Assembly: GCA_023409795.1 (NCBI GenBank)
Contig: JAEYQX010000200.1
Location: 1-5,033 of the forward strand
Direction: 5' to 3'
Source of the DNA: Pseudomonadota bacterium
GTDB lineage: Bacteria; Pseudomonadota; Alphaproteobacteria; Caulobacterales; Caulobacteraceae
DNA length: 5,033 nt
This document shows, piece by piece, positions 1-5,033 of this stretch. Each line of letters opens with the position of its first letter. The first letter of the stretch is position 1. The notes beneath the pieces are model-generated. The model saw only the letters and a program-made list of their open reading frames with translations, was not told the origin of the DNA and did not search any database. The translations under genes were made by a program, and so were the position numbers.

Positions 1-688
1 CCTGGTCGATATCGCTGCGCAGGGTGGTCAGCACCTGGCCCGTCTGCTGGGCGGCCAGGGCGGTCGGGCCGATCATGGCCTCGGCCAGGTCGCGGGCACG
101 GCGGGTCTCGCGGGCCAGGCCCGAACCCTGGCGAATGGCGTGGGCCAGCAGGATGGCCAGGCCCGCAGGGGCCAGGGCGATCATGGCATAGACAGCCAGG
201 CGCAGCGGCTCCAGGTCCACGGCGCCCGAGCCGAACTCATAGGCGAACCAGGACGCCACGCCGCCGATCCACAGGGCCGCCGCCACGCCGGCCATCAGAT
301 AGGCAGGGCCGCCGCTGCTTTCCTTCTTGCGCGGGGTGATGGTCGCGGCCGGAAGCTGGGGCTCGGCCGCAGGCACCGGCGGGGCATCGGCCGAGGTCGC
401 CAGGGGCGGCAGCTCCGGCTGGGCGGCCATCTGGGCGGCGCGTTCCTCGGCCATGCGCTGCTCGGCCATCAGGCGGCGACGCTGACGCTCCGACATTGGG
501 CGTTCGGTGACCGGAGGCTCGACAGGTGCGGGCGCGGGCTCGGCCTGGGGCGCAGCCGCGGGGGCGGCCTCCGCCTCGGTCGGGGACTTGGGGTGATCGT
601 GGGCCGTCTCAATCGGGTCCGACTTGGCCGGGCTCAGACCGGGTTCCGGGTCGGTGAGATTGAGCGGCGGCCGATGGGCATAAGACAT
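1..688 (-). CDS. tipN: TipN-like cell polarity protein, N-terminal part (cut by window edge)
   Basis: This is the first 229 codons of a minus-strand gene that leaves the window with no stop codon. The ATG at 688 opens MSYAHRPPLNLTDPEPG. Residues 1-125 are Ala/Pro-rich and low in complexity, with a charged, probably helical stretch near 65-90 (MSERQRRRLMAEQRMAEERA). Two hydrophobic segments follow, at about 129-150 and 163-184, giving a membrane hairpin with both ends in the cytoplasm. From about 190 the chain becomes charged and heptad-like (LARETRRARDLAEAM), as if a long coiled coil begins. Disordered N-terminus, two membrane segments and then a coiled coil is the architecture of Caulobacter TipN, which marks the new pole after division and helps place flagellar and chromosome-segregation factors. 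I infer TipN from this layout and the Caulobacterales-like context. Another membrane coiled-coil protein is possible because the diagnostic C-terminal part is missing. No clear Shine-Dalgarno sequence precedes the ATG. Confidence 0.55.
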   Translation of the reverse strand, partial: MSYAHRPPLNLTDPEPGLSPAKSDPIETAHDHPKSPTEAEAAPAAAPQAEPAPAPVEPPVTERPMSERQRRRLMAEQRMAEERAAQMAAQPELPPLATSADAPPVPAAEPQLPAATITPRKKESSGGPAYLMAGVAAALWIGGVASWFAYEFGSGAVDLEPLRLAVYAMIALAPAGLAILLAHAIRQGSGLARETRRARDLAEAMIGPTALAAQQTGQVLTTLRSDIDQ

Positions 689-709
689 GGGCGTCAGTCT
701 CGATCACGG

Positions 710-725
710 GCCGCCAGATGGCGGC
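710..725. repeat. 16-bp perfect palindrome upstream of the tipN-like gene
   Basis: GCCGCCA (710-716) and TGGCGGC (719-725) are perfect inverted copies separated by GA. On the minus strand the site begins 21 bases upstream of the ATG at 688, so it lies either in the 5' untranslated region or beside the promoter. It could fold into a six-pair GC hairpin in the mRNA or act as a protein-binding operator. No T-run follows it, so it is not a normal terminator. The base pattern is certain; the function is inferred. Confidence 0.4.
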
Positions 726-738
726 GGGGGAGCGCGCG

Positions 739-776
739 AATTGACCGGAACCTAACCGCTTGTCCAAGCCGCGCAA
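739..776 (-). promoter_or_regulatory. Tentative promoter for the tipN-like gene
   Basis: Read on the minus strand, TTGCGCG (776-770), a 13-base spacer and GTTAGGTT (756-749) roughly fit the Caulobacter housekeeping pattern TTGACG-N10-14-GCTANAWC. An overlapping alternative is TTGGAC (767-762), 17 bases, then TCAATT (744-739), a poor sigma70-like match. Both are degenerate. I list the region because a promoter is needed between the small upstream gene and this one, and these are the best candidates I can see. Confidence 0.22.
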
Positions 777-835
777 AGTCACTGCACGGAAAGAACAGGA
801 AATTTGCGGGGGATTAAACCACCAGCCAGCCGGTT

Positions 836-1015
836 TCAGCAGGCGGCCGGAGCCTTGACCTTGACGGTAGAGGAGGGCGCAGGCGGGCAGGTCTGGGTGC
901 GCTCAATCTCGCGGTCGGCCGGGCGCGGCATATCAAGATCGACCCCGAACTGCGACAGGGCCGCAGCTGCCAGAAGGGCGATCAATCCGCTCAGGAATTC
1001 GACCAGAAATTGCAT
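836..1015 (-). CDS. Small single-pass membrane protein, unknown function (59 aa)
   Basis: I do not recognise this protein. From the ATG at 1015 to the TGA at 836-838 it has 59 residues. Residues 3-24 are a strong hydrophobic helix (FLVEFLSGLIALLAAAALSQ), followed by a charged and Pro-rich tail with Cys43 and a C-terminal Cys59. The helix followed by a polar tail looks like a genuine membrane anchor rather than an antisense shadow. The same frame is open upstream to a TTG at 1051 and includes a GTG at 1021. I prefer ATG 1015 because a promoter-like pair ends just upstream of it, which would give a leaderless message. The N-terminus has almost no positive charge, so topology cannot be fixed; an exported tail with two cysteines is possible. 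It lies between the tipN-like gene (same strand) and the divergent phospholipase D gene. Confidence 0.55.
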   Translation of the reverse strand: MQFLVEFLSGLIALLAAAALSQFGVDLDMPRPADREIERTQTCPPAPSSTVKVKAPAAC

Positions 1016-1022
1016 GGCCACA

Positions 1023-1051
1023 AGTATGGCAGAGAAATGGTCCCAAAACAA
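1023..1051 (-). promoter_or_regulatory. Putative promoter of the small membrane protein, possibly leaderless
   Basis: On the minus strand, TTGTTT (1051-1046), exactly 17 bases, then CATACT (1028-1023) resembles a sigma70 -35/-10 pair, with three and four matches to consensus. Transcription would start about seven bases after the -10 element, at or next to the A of the ATG at 1015. No Shine-Dalgarno sequence precedes that ATG, which agrees with leaderless translation, a mode known to be common in Caulobacter. The match is moderate and unproven. Confidence 0.3.
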
Positions 1052-1119
1052 CCAATCCAGCTGAAAGGCCCTGTCCGTGGCGGAACCAAAAGGGGCGAGA
1101 AAGCGTCAAGCTGGTCAGG

Positions 1120-1143
1120 GCGTGTGATCCTGTCACGCGAATC
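1120..1143. promoter_or_regulatory. Inverted repeat with adjacent GANTC site in the divergent intergenic region
   Basis: GCGTG (1120-1124) and CACGC (1134-1138) form a perfect 5-bp inverted repeat with a 9-base spacer. GAATC (1139-1143) follows directly and is a GANTC site, the sequence methylated by the alphaproteobacterial enzyme CcrM. The site lies 17-40 bases upstream of the phospholipase D ATG, where an operator or a methylation-sensitive promoter element could sit. I see no convincing -35/-10 pair for that gene here. Both motifs are short enough to arise by chance. Confidence 0.2.
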
Positions 1144-1159
1144 GGGCATTCAAAACCGC

Positions 1160-2644
1160 ATGACCATCGGGTCCGACCATGAAGACGCAGGCCCGCTTCG
1201 AGCCGGCCCTTCGCTGTGGCGCGTAGAGCCGGCGCACCGGCTGGCCGTCCTGATGGAGCACGATGAATATTTCGATGCCCTGTCGGAAGCCCTGCACCAG
1301 GCCGAGAAGTCGATCATGGTTCTGGGCTGGCAGTTCGATCCCCGCACCCGGCTGGAGCCCGAGGCCCCGTCGCGGCGGCGTCAGGACCAGGTGGGCCAGA
1401 TCCTGCGTCGGCTGGTCAAGCAGAAGCCCGAGCTTGAGGTGCGGCTGCTGATCTGGAAGTCGCCCCTGCTGATCGCCGCCTCCCAAGGCTTTTACCCGCA
1501 CCGGGGGCAGAAGTGGTTCCGTCGGCGCTATGTCCACTTCCGGCTGGACATGGCCCGTGTCATCGGGGCCTGCCACCACCAGAAGGTCGTGGTGATCGAC
1601 GATAAGCTGGCCTTTTGCGGCGGCGGGGACATTGCCACCGACCGCTGGGACACGGACCAGCACCTGGACGACGATCCGCGCCGCTGCCAGCCGTCAGGCC
1701 TCTATAGTCCCCCGCGCCACGAGGTCATGTGCCTGATGCAGGGGCCGGTGGCCAAGGCCCTGGGCGACCTGGCGCGCGAGCGGTGGCACCGGGCAACCCA
1801 TGAACGGCTGGAGCCGGTGGGGCCGACCGAGAGCGATCCCTGGCCGACCCGCTTCGAGCCTTTGCTGGAACAGGTTCCGGTGGGCATTGCCCGCACCGAG
1901 CCTGGCCTGCGCAACGCGCCCGAGGTGCGCGAGAACGAAACCCTCTACCTGGAGATGATCGCCCAGGCACAGAAGCTGATCTATCTGGAAAACCAGTATT
2001 TTACCTCGCCGACGATTGCCGAGGCCCTGGCAAGGCGGCTGGCCGAGCCGGACGGGCCCGAGATCGTCCTGGTCTCGACGGCGGTCAGTCCCAGCTGGTT
2101 CGATGGCCTGACGATGGACACCGCCCGTGCTGCGGTCCTGCACCGGCTGGAGCAGGCGGACATCCATGGCCGGTTCTATGCCTTTTGTCCCCGCACCCGG
2201 GGCGGCGAGCGGATCATTGTCCATGCCAAGATGGCCATCGTCGATGACCGGCTGCTGCGGATCGGCTCGACCAACCTGAACAACCGCTCTCAGGGGCTGG
2301 ATACCGAATGCGATGTGGTGACCGAGGCGGCCGATGAAGAGGGGCAGGCCGCCATCCGCCGCTTCCGCCACCGCACCATTGGCCACTTCCTGGGCGTGTC
2401 GGCCAAGGACATGGCGGCGGCCGAGGCGGTGATGGGCAGCGTCGGCCATACGATCGAGACCTATGGCGGCGAACGGATGAAGGCCCTGGGTGCCGAGGAG
2501 CCCTCGCGCATCGAGCGGTTCATTGCCCAGTGGCAGCTGGGCGATCCCCGCTCATCGCATGACGCCTGGCGGCCCTGGCGGCGGGTGGGGTCGCCCCGCG
2601 CAGAACTCAGCGCGGATCCGCCGGCACCACCTCAAAATCCATGA
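1160..2644 (+). CDS. Phospholipase D superfamily protein, two HKD motifs, PLD1/2-like
   Basis: This 494-residue protein carries both catalytic HKD motifs of the phospholipase D superfamily: H140-x-K142-x4-D147 (HQKVVVID) and H355-x-K357-x4-D362 (HAKMAIVD), each followed by the expected Gly/Asn-rich element (CGGGDI, GSTNLNNRS). The two histidines would form the phosphohistidine intermediate in phosphodiester hydrolysis or transphosphatidylation. IYLENQYF at 274-281 and RWD after HKD1 are typical of the eukaryotic PLD1/2-like branch rather than of cardiolipin synthase. There is no signal peptide or membrane helix and no PX or PH domain, so a cytoplasmic or peripheral membrane enzyme is expected; the substrate is not deducible. 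I chose the ATG at 1160, about 18 residues before the conserved LWRVEPAHRLAVL. A GTG at 1124 and a TTG at 1010 are in frame but add unlikely sequence. No clear Shine-Dalgarno is visible. Its 3' end overlaps the convergent EEP gene by 38 bp. Confidence 0.93.
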   Translation: MTIGSDHEDAGPLRAGPSLWRVEPAHRLAVLMEHDEYFDALSEALHQAEKSIMVLGWQFDPRTRLEPEAPSRRRQDQVGQILRRLVKQKPELEVRLLIWKSPLLIAASQGFYPHRGQKWFRRRYVHFRLDMARVIGACHHQKVVVIDDKLAFCGGGDIATDRWDTDQHLDDDPRRCQPSGLYSPPRHEVMCLMQGPVAKALGDLARERWHRATHERLEPVGPTESDPWPTRFEPLLEQVPVGIARTEPGLRNAPEVRENETLYLEMIAQAQKLIYLENQYFTSPTIAEALARRLAEPDGPEIVLVSTAVSPSWFDGLTMDTARAAVLHRLEQADIHGRFYAFCPRTRGGERIIVHAKMAIVDDRLLRIGSTNLNNRSQGLDTECDVVTEAADEEGQAAIRRFRHRTIGHFLGVSAKDMAAAEAVMGSVGHTIETYGGERMKALGAEEPSRIERFIAQWQLGDPRSSHDAWRPWRRVGSPRAELSADPPAPPQNP

Positions 2645-3353
2645 CCAGCGGCAGGTGATCCGAGGCGCTGCGGGTCAGGGGATCGGTCGGCGTGGCCATG
2701 GCCAGGACGCGGATTTCCCTTGAGACGAAGCAGTGGTCGATGCGGATGGCAGGGAAGCTGGACGGAAAGGTCTTGATCGACGGCTTCAGCCCCAGCTCGC
2801 GCTGGGCATCCCTCAGGTGGCGCGTCAGCGTCTGGTAGGGGCGGGTAATCGAGGTGGCGTTGAAGTCGCCCGCCAGGATGGTTGGCCCCTGGCATTGCGG
2901 CGAACCCAGCCAGTGCGACCCGGCCAGGGCCCGCGACTGGGCTCTCTGTTCACGCGGGACCAGCCCCAAGTGGGTGTTCAGGATGTTGACCGCGACCCCA
3001 TCCAGGTCAATGACCGACCACAAGGCACCGCGCGGCTCCAGCCCGCGCATCCGCGGCAGGGTCGGCAGGGCCGCCGCACGCACCTGGCGCTCGGGCCAGC
3101 GGGTCAGGATGGCATCGCCGTAAAGCTCGGCCTCGATCTGCATGGCCGGGTGGAAGCGCATGTTCATCGACAGGCTCTGCGCAATCGAGGCAGCCTGGTC
3201 GACGCCATTGGTGCGCGCCCGGCCCACGTCCAGTTCCTGCAGGCAGACGATGTCAGGCGACTGCGCCGCGATCACATCGGCGATCCGCTTGACGTCCAGT
3301 CGGCGATCGGTGCCGACGCACCGGTGGACATTATAGGTCAGAAGTCTGGGCAT
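2607..3353 (-). CDS. Endonuclease/exonuclease/phosphatase (EEP) family protein
   Basis: This 248-residue protein has the full set of EEP (DNase I/APE1/sphingomyelinase-like) metal-dependent phosphodiesterase motifs in order: N8 in TYNVH, E40 in QELD, H128 in NTHLG, D163 and N165 in GDFN, D206-H207 in IDHCF, and D232-H233 in the terminal SDHLP. It therefore should be an active Mg-dependent phosphodiesterase or phosphatase. Whether it acts on nucleic acid, phospholipid or an inositol-like phosphate cannot be read from the motifs. There is no signal peptide, so it is probably cytoplasmic. The ATG at 3353 begins three residues before the first conserved strand; GAGG lies only three bases upstream, a close and weak ribosome site. 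It follows the second TPM gene by 57 bases on the same strand, so it is probably the last gene of that operon. Its stop lies inside the end of the convergent phospholipase D gene. Confidence 0.93.
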   Translation of the reverse strand: MPRLLTYNVHRCVGTDRRLDVKRIADVIAAQSPDIVCLQELDVGRARTNGVDQAASIAQSLSMNMRFHPAMQIEAELYGDAILTRWPERQVRAAALPTLPRMRGLEPRGALWSVIDLDGVAVNILNTHLGLVPREQRAQSRALAGSHWLGSPQCQGPTILAGDFNATSITRPYQTLTRHLRDAQRELGLKPSIKTFPSSFPAIRIDHCFVSREIRVLAMATPTDPLTRSASDHLPLVMDFEVVPADPR

Positions 3354-3410
3354 GATCCTCGATGCAGGAAAAGCGTGGCCGGGATTGCGTCGGCTCTTCC
3401 CATAAGCGCC

Positions 3411-4109
3411 CTAGATGACAACCAGTCGGTCCGGCAGCTCATTGCTATCAGCGGGCCGGGGCGGAAACTGTTCCGACAGGGCCTGGCCGCACAGGCGGAT
3501 GGCGTCCTCCAGTCCCTCGACGGGCTGGTCCTGTCTCAGGTGGCGGGTCAGGGTGGCCACGGCCTCGGCCCAGATGCCAGGCTCGACCCGGTCGTGGATA
3601 CCCTGGTCGGCGATGACCTCGACCTGGTGGTCCGACAGGGCGGTGAAGATCAGGACGCCCGTGCGGTCGCGCGTGCTGTGCAGGCCGTGCGACAGGAACT
3701 GCTGCAGGGCCACGCGGCGCACGCGGTTGCGCCGAAAGCCGGCGGGCGTGACCAGGCGCGTGACCGCCGGGATGCGGGTAAGCAGATAGACGGCCCCGAA
3801 GACCAGGGCCTGCACCAGGCCATAGGCGGCCAGGGCCCGGCTGATGACCTGGGCATCGGACAGGTCATGGGCAGCCTGCCAGCCCCCTGCGCCCAGATGG
3901 GCCGGGTCGGGCAGCCACCGGCCGTCAAAGCCAAGCGGGATCAGGCCCAGCGGCAGGATCAGGGCGGCTGCTGCGGCCCAGGCCAGGCTGACCGAGCGGT
4001 AACGGCTGACCTGGCGCGCGACCACGCAGAAGATCTCGCCCGAGGTGGTGGCCTCGGCCCGGGCAATCGCCTCGGCCACGCGATGATGGTCCTGTTCCGT
4101 AAACTGCAT
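3411..4109 (-). CDS. TPM-domain membrane protein with internal membrane hairpin (COG3762 type)
   Basis: This 232-residue protein has a TPM-like domain interrupted by two membrane helices. Residues 3-33 (helix, then SGEIFCVVAR) match the first part of a TPM domain, and 149-175 (RTGVLIFTALSDHQVEVIAD, then QGIHDRV) match its central strands. Between them lie hydrophobic segments at about 41-61 and 93-112. Arg residues before the first helix and the strongly basic stretch after the second (FRRNRVRR, 125-132) put both ends in the cytoplasm. There is no signal peptide. I chose ATG 4109, which has GGAGG six bases upstream, over the GTG directly before it. With this start it shares one base with the preceding TPM gene's TGA, so translational coupling is likely. 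The family is known as an uncharacterised membrane protein that accompanies YgcG-type TPM proteins and LemA; no enzymatic activity is assigned here. Confidence 0.85.
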   Translation of the reverse strand: MQFTEQDHHRVAEAIARAEATTSGEIFCVVARQVSRYRSVSLAWAAAAALILPLGLIPLGFDGRWLPDPAHLGAGGWQAAHDLSDAQVISRALAAYGLVQALVFGAVYLLTRIPAVTRLVTPAGFRRNRVRRVALQQFLSHGLHSTRDRTGVLIFTALSDHQVEVIADQGIHDRVEPGIWAEAVATLTRHLRQDQPVEGLEDAIRLCGQALSEQFPPRPADSNELPDRLVVI

Positions 4110-4966
4110 CACCAGCCTCCCGAAGCGCCGCCGCCGCCGAAGCCGCCGCCGCCTCCACCAAATCCACCGCCGCCAAAGCCGCCTCCGCCGAAGCCGCCAC
4201 CGCCGCCCCAGCCGCCGCCATGGCGGTCACGCAGGGCTTCGCTGGCGGCCCAGATCAGGATGGGGCCCAGGCCATCGGCCGCGCGTCCGCGATGACGGCG
4301 ACCGCCACCCAGGACGGCACCGGCCAGGCTCAGGAAAAAGAAGCCCATGACCAGCAGGACGACCAGGGCCGGCAGGACCGGGGCGCGCGGCTGCGCCATG
4401 GCCTGGCGGGCCTCCTCGGCGCGGGCCGCAGCCTCGGCCGGATCGGCGGTCAGCTGGCCGATGATGGCATCGGTGCCCGCGATGATCCCGCGCGGATAGT
4501 CGCCCTCGCGGAAGGCGGGCAGGATCTGGTTCTGGATGATCAGGGCCGACCAGGCGTCGGTCAGGACGCCTTCCAGGCCATAGCCGACCTCGATCCGCAC
4601 CTTGCGCTCATTGGGGGCCACGATCAGCAGGGCCCCGCCGTCATTCTCGGCCTGGCCGATGCCCCAGTGGCGGCCCAGCTGATAGCCATAGTCGGCGATC
4701 TCCTGGTCCTGGAGCGTCGGCAGGGTGACGACGACCAGCTGATCGCCGGTCTGCTGTTCCAGGCTGGCCAGCCGGGCCGTCAGGGCCTGTTCCTGTTCCG
4801 GTGACAGCAGCTGGGCGTCATCGACGACCCGCCCCGTCAGGGCCGGGAACTGGATCGCCGCCATGGCCGTGCCGGGCGCAAGGACCAGCAGCAGGGCCAG
4901 AAGCATCAGCAGGTGAAGGCCATGGGCCCATGCTGCCGTGCCCCGCCGGACGAGGATACGGGTCAT
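4109..4966 (-). CDS. Secreted, membrane-anchored TPM-domain protein (YgcG type, COG1512)
   Basis: This 285-residue protein begins with a basic n-region and a long hydrophobic core (residues about 17-32), with a likely signal peptidase site after AMA at 34-36. The TPM domain spans about 44-170, with typical blocks GRVVDDAQLLS, GDQLVVVTLPT, DGGALLIVAP and RIEVGYGLEGVLTD. An Ala/Glu-rich linker leads to a membrane helix at about 197-219, then GGGRRHRGR, then a Gly-rich tail with four Phe residues that ends in ASGGW, a common ending in this family. The TPM domain should be periplasmic and the tail cytoplasmic. TPM-fold proteins include the plant TLP18.3 acid phosphatase and photosystem repair factors; the bacterial YgcG role is unclear. 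The ATG at 4966 lies eight bases after the stop of the upstream probable lemA, with only a weak GAG before it, suggesting coupled translation. Confidence 0.92.
   Translation of the reverse strand: MTRILVRRGTAAWAHGLHLLMLLALLLVLAPGTAMAAIQFPALTGRVVDDAQLLSPEQEQALTARLASLEQQTGDQLVVVTLPTLQDQEIADYGYQLGRHWGIGQAENDGGALLIVAPNERKVRIEVGYGLEGVLTDAWSALIIQNQILPAFREGDYPRGIIAGTDAIIGQLTADPAEAAARAEEARQAMAQPRAPVLPALVVLLVMGFFFLSLAGAVLGGGRRHRGRAADGLGPILIWAASEALRDRHGGGWGGGGGFGGGGFGGGGFGGGGGGFGGGGASGGW
4116..4120 (-). promoter_or_regulatory. Ribosome binding site deciding the start of the second TPM gene
   Basis: The minus strand reads GGAGG here, six bases before ATG 4109 but only three before the adjacent GTG at 4112. 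The spacing favours the ATG. This is the clearest Shine-Dalgarno sequence in the window. It lies inside the last codons of the preceding TPM gene, supporting coupled expression. Confidence 0.6.
4127..4219 (-). repeat. Gly-rich coding repeat (FGGGG-like units) in the first TPM protein
   Basis: Residues 250-280 of the first TPM protein are nearly all glycine, punctuated by Trp253 and Phe259, 264, 269 and 276. The units FGGGG at 259-263 and 264-268 form a 15-base tandem period. The opposite strand reads as a run of proline codons, which produces a spurious open frame. Such Gly-rich tails are a family feature of YgcG-type proteins. Tandem GGN codons may change length by replication slippage. Confidence 0.75.
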
Positions 4967-4974
4967 CTCGGGCG

Positions 4975-5033
4975 TCAGGCGGCCGGGGCTGCGGCGGGCG
5001 CGGCAGCAGGCGGGGCAGCGGGCGGGGCCGAGC
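4975..5033 (-). CDS. C-terminal end of a probable LemA family protein (partial)
   Basis: The last 18 codons of a minus-strand gene enter from the right edge and end at TGA 4975-4977. They encode a purely Ala/Pro-rich tail (SAPPAAPPAAAPAAAPAA). The tail itself is not diagnostic. I infer LemA from context: LemA, a membrane-anchored helical protein of unclear function, is commonly encoded directly upstream of the YgcG-type TPM protein and its COG3762-type partner. Proteobacterial LemA proteins can end in low-complexity tails. The stop is eight bases from the next ATG, so this gene is almost certainly cotranscribed with the TPM genes. Any other protein with an Ala/Pro-rich end would fit the sequence alone. 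Confidence 0.5.
   Translation of the reverse strand, partial: SAPPAAPPAAAPAAAPAA

Noticed and set aside
140..817. Plus-strand frame of 225 codons antisense to the tipN-like gene
   Set aside because: Its Arg/Gly/His-rich composition is typical of a GC-rich shadow, while the minus strand gives two membrane helices and a sensible start.
816..836. AAACC-N11-GGTTT inverted repeat just after the small membrane protein gene
   Set aside because: The stem is only five pairs, AT-containing, with a large loop and no real T-run, so it is not a convincing terminator.
804..1064. Plus-strand frame of 86 codons opposite the small membrane protein
   Set aside because: It has a Ser/Arg-rich shadow composition and no start signal; the minus-strand frame has a coherent membrane helix.
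1133..1663. Minus-strand frame of 176 codons covering the PLD start
   Set aside because: It is antisense to the first HKD region and has no recognisable motifs or hydrophobic pattern.
1694..2449. Minus-strand frame of 251 codons inside the PLD gene
   Set aside because: It is antisense to both the second HKD motif and the conserved IYLENQYF region and has no domain of its own.
2612..2621. 10-bp palindrome GCGGATCCGC within the convergent gene overlap
   Set aside because: It is too short and has no loop or T-run, so it is not a bidirectional terminator; chance in GC-rich coding sequence explains it.
2733..4295. Plus-strand open frame of 520 codons, the second-longest open frame in the window, with a poly-proline stretch
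   Set aside because: It runs antisense across the EEP gene, both TPM genes and the gap between them, all of which have clear family motifs. Its product is Gly/Gln/Arg/Asp-rich with no recognisable domain, and the proline run is only the complement of the Gly-rich tail. It is an artefact of high GC.
4220..4804. Plus-strand frame of 194 codons antisense to the first TPM gene
   Set aside because: It is the mirror of a well-supported TPM domain and has a Gly/Gln/Asp-rich shadow composition.

Overview
The window is GC-rich throughout, with weak or absent Shine-Dalgarno signals and Ala/Pro-rich proteins. One of its genes resembles the Caulobacter polarity factor TipN. Together these suggest an alphaproteobacterium of the Caulobacterales (Brevundimonas, Caulobacter or a close relative). 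The assignment rests on protein style and gene content only; there is no rRNA or other phylogenetic marker here. I see no mobile element, CRISPR array, tRNA or rRNA, and no sign of recent transfer.

Layout from left to right. (1) Positions 1-688, minus strand: the N-terminal 229 residues of a TipN-like membrane protein that continues past the left edge, with a short upstream region (689-835) holding a palindrome and a tentative promoter. (2) Positions 836-1015, minus: a small one-helix membrane protein of 59 residues, possibly translated from a leaderless mRNA. (3) Positions 1016-1159: a divergent intergenic region. (4) Positions 1160-2644, plus: a two-HKD phospholipase D superfamily enzyme whose motifs look more like eukaryotic PLD1/2 than cardiolipin synthase. 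It is the only convincing plus-strand gene. (5) Positions 2607-5033, minus: an apparent operon read from right to left: the end of a probable LemA gene, a secreted and membrane-anchored TPM-domain protein (YgcG type), a second TPM-domain protein with an internal membrane hairpin, and an endonuclease/exonuclease/phosphatase (EEP) family enzyme.

How the genes may work together. LemA next to two TPM proteins (COG1512 and COG3762 types) is a recurring bacterial envelope cluster whose biochemical role is poorly defined. Here the two TPM domains are predicted to lie on opposite faces of the inner membrane. The EEP enzyme and the PLD enzyme converge and share 38 bp of coding sequence at their 3' ends. 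EEP and PLD genes are often neighbours in proteobacteria, so a shared phosphodiester or lipid-related task is plausible but unproven.

Most of the window matches known families. The least described items are the 59-residue membrane protein and the opposite-side arrangement of the TPM pair. I did not find a clearly new multi-gene system.
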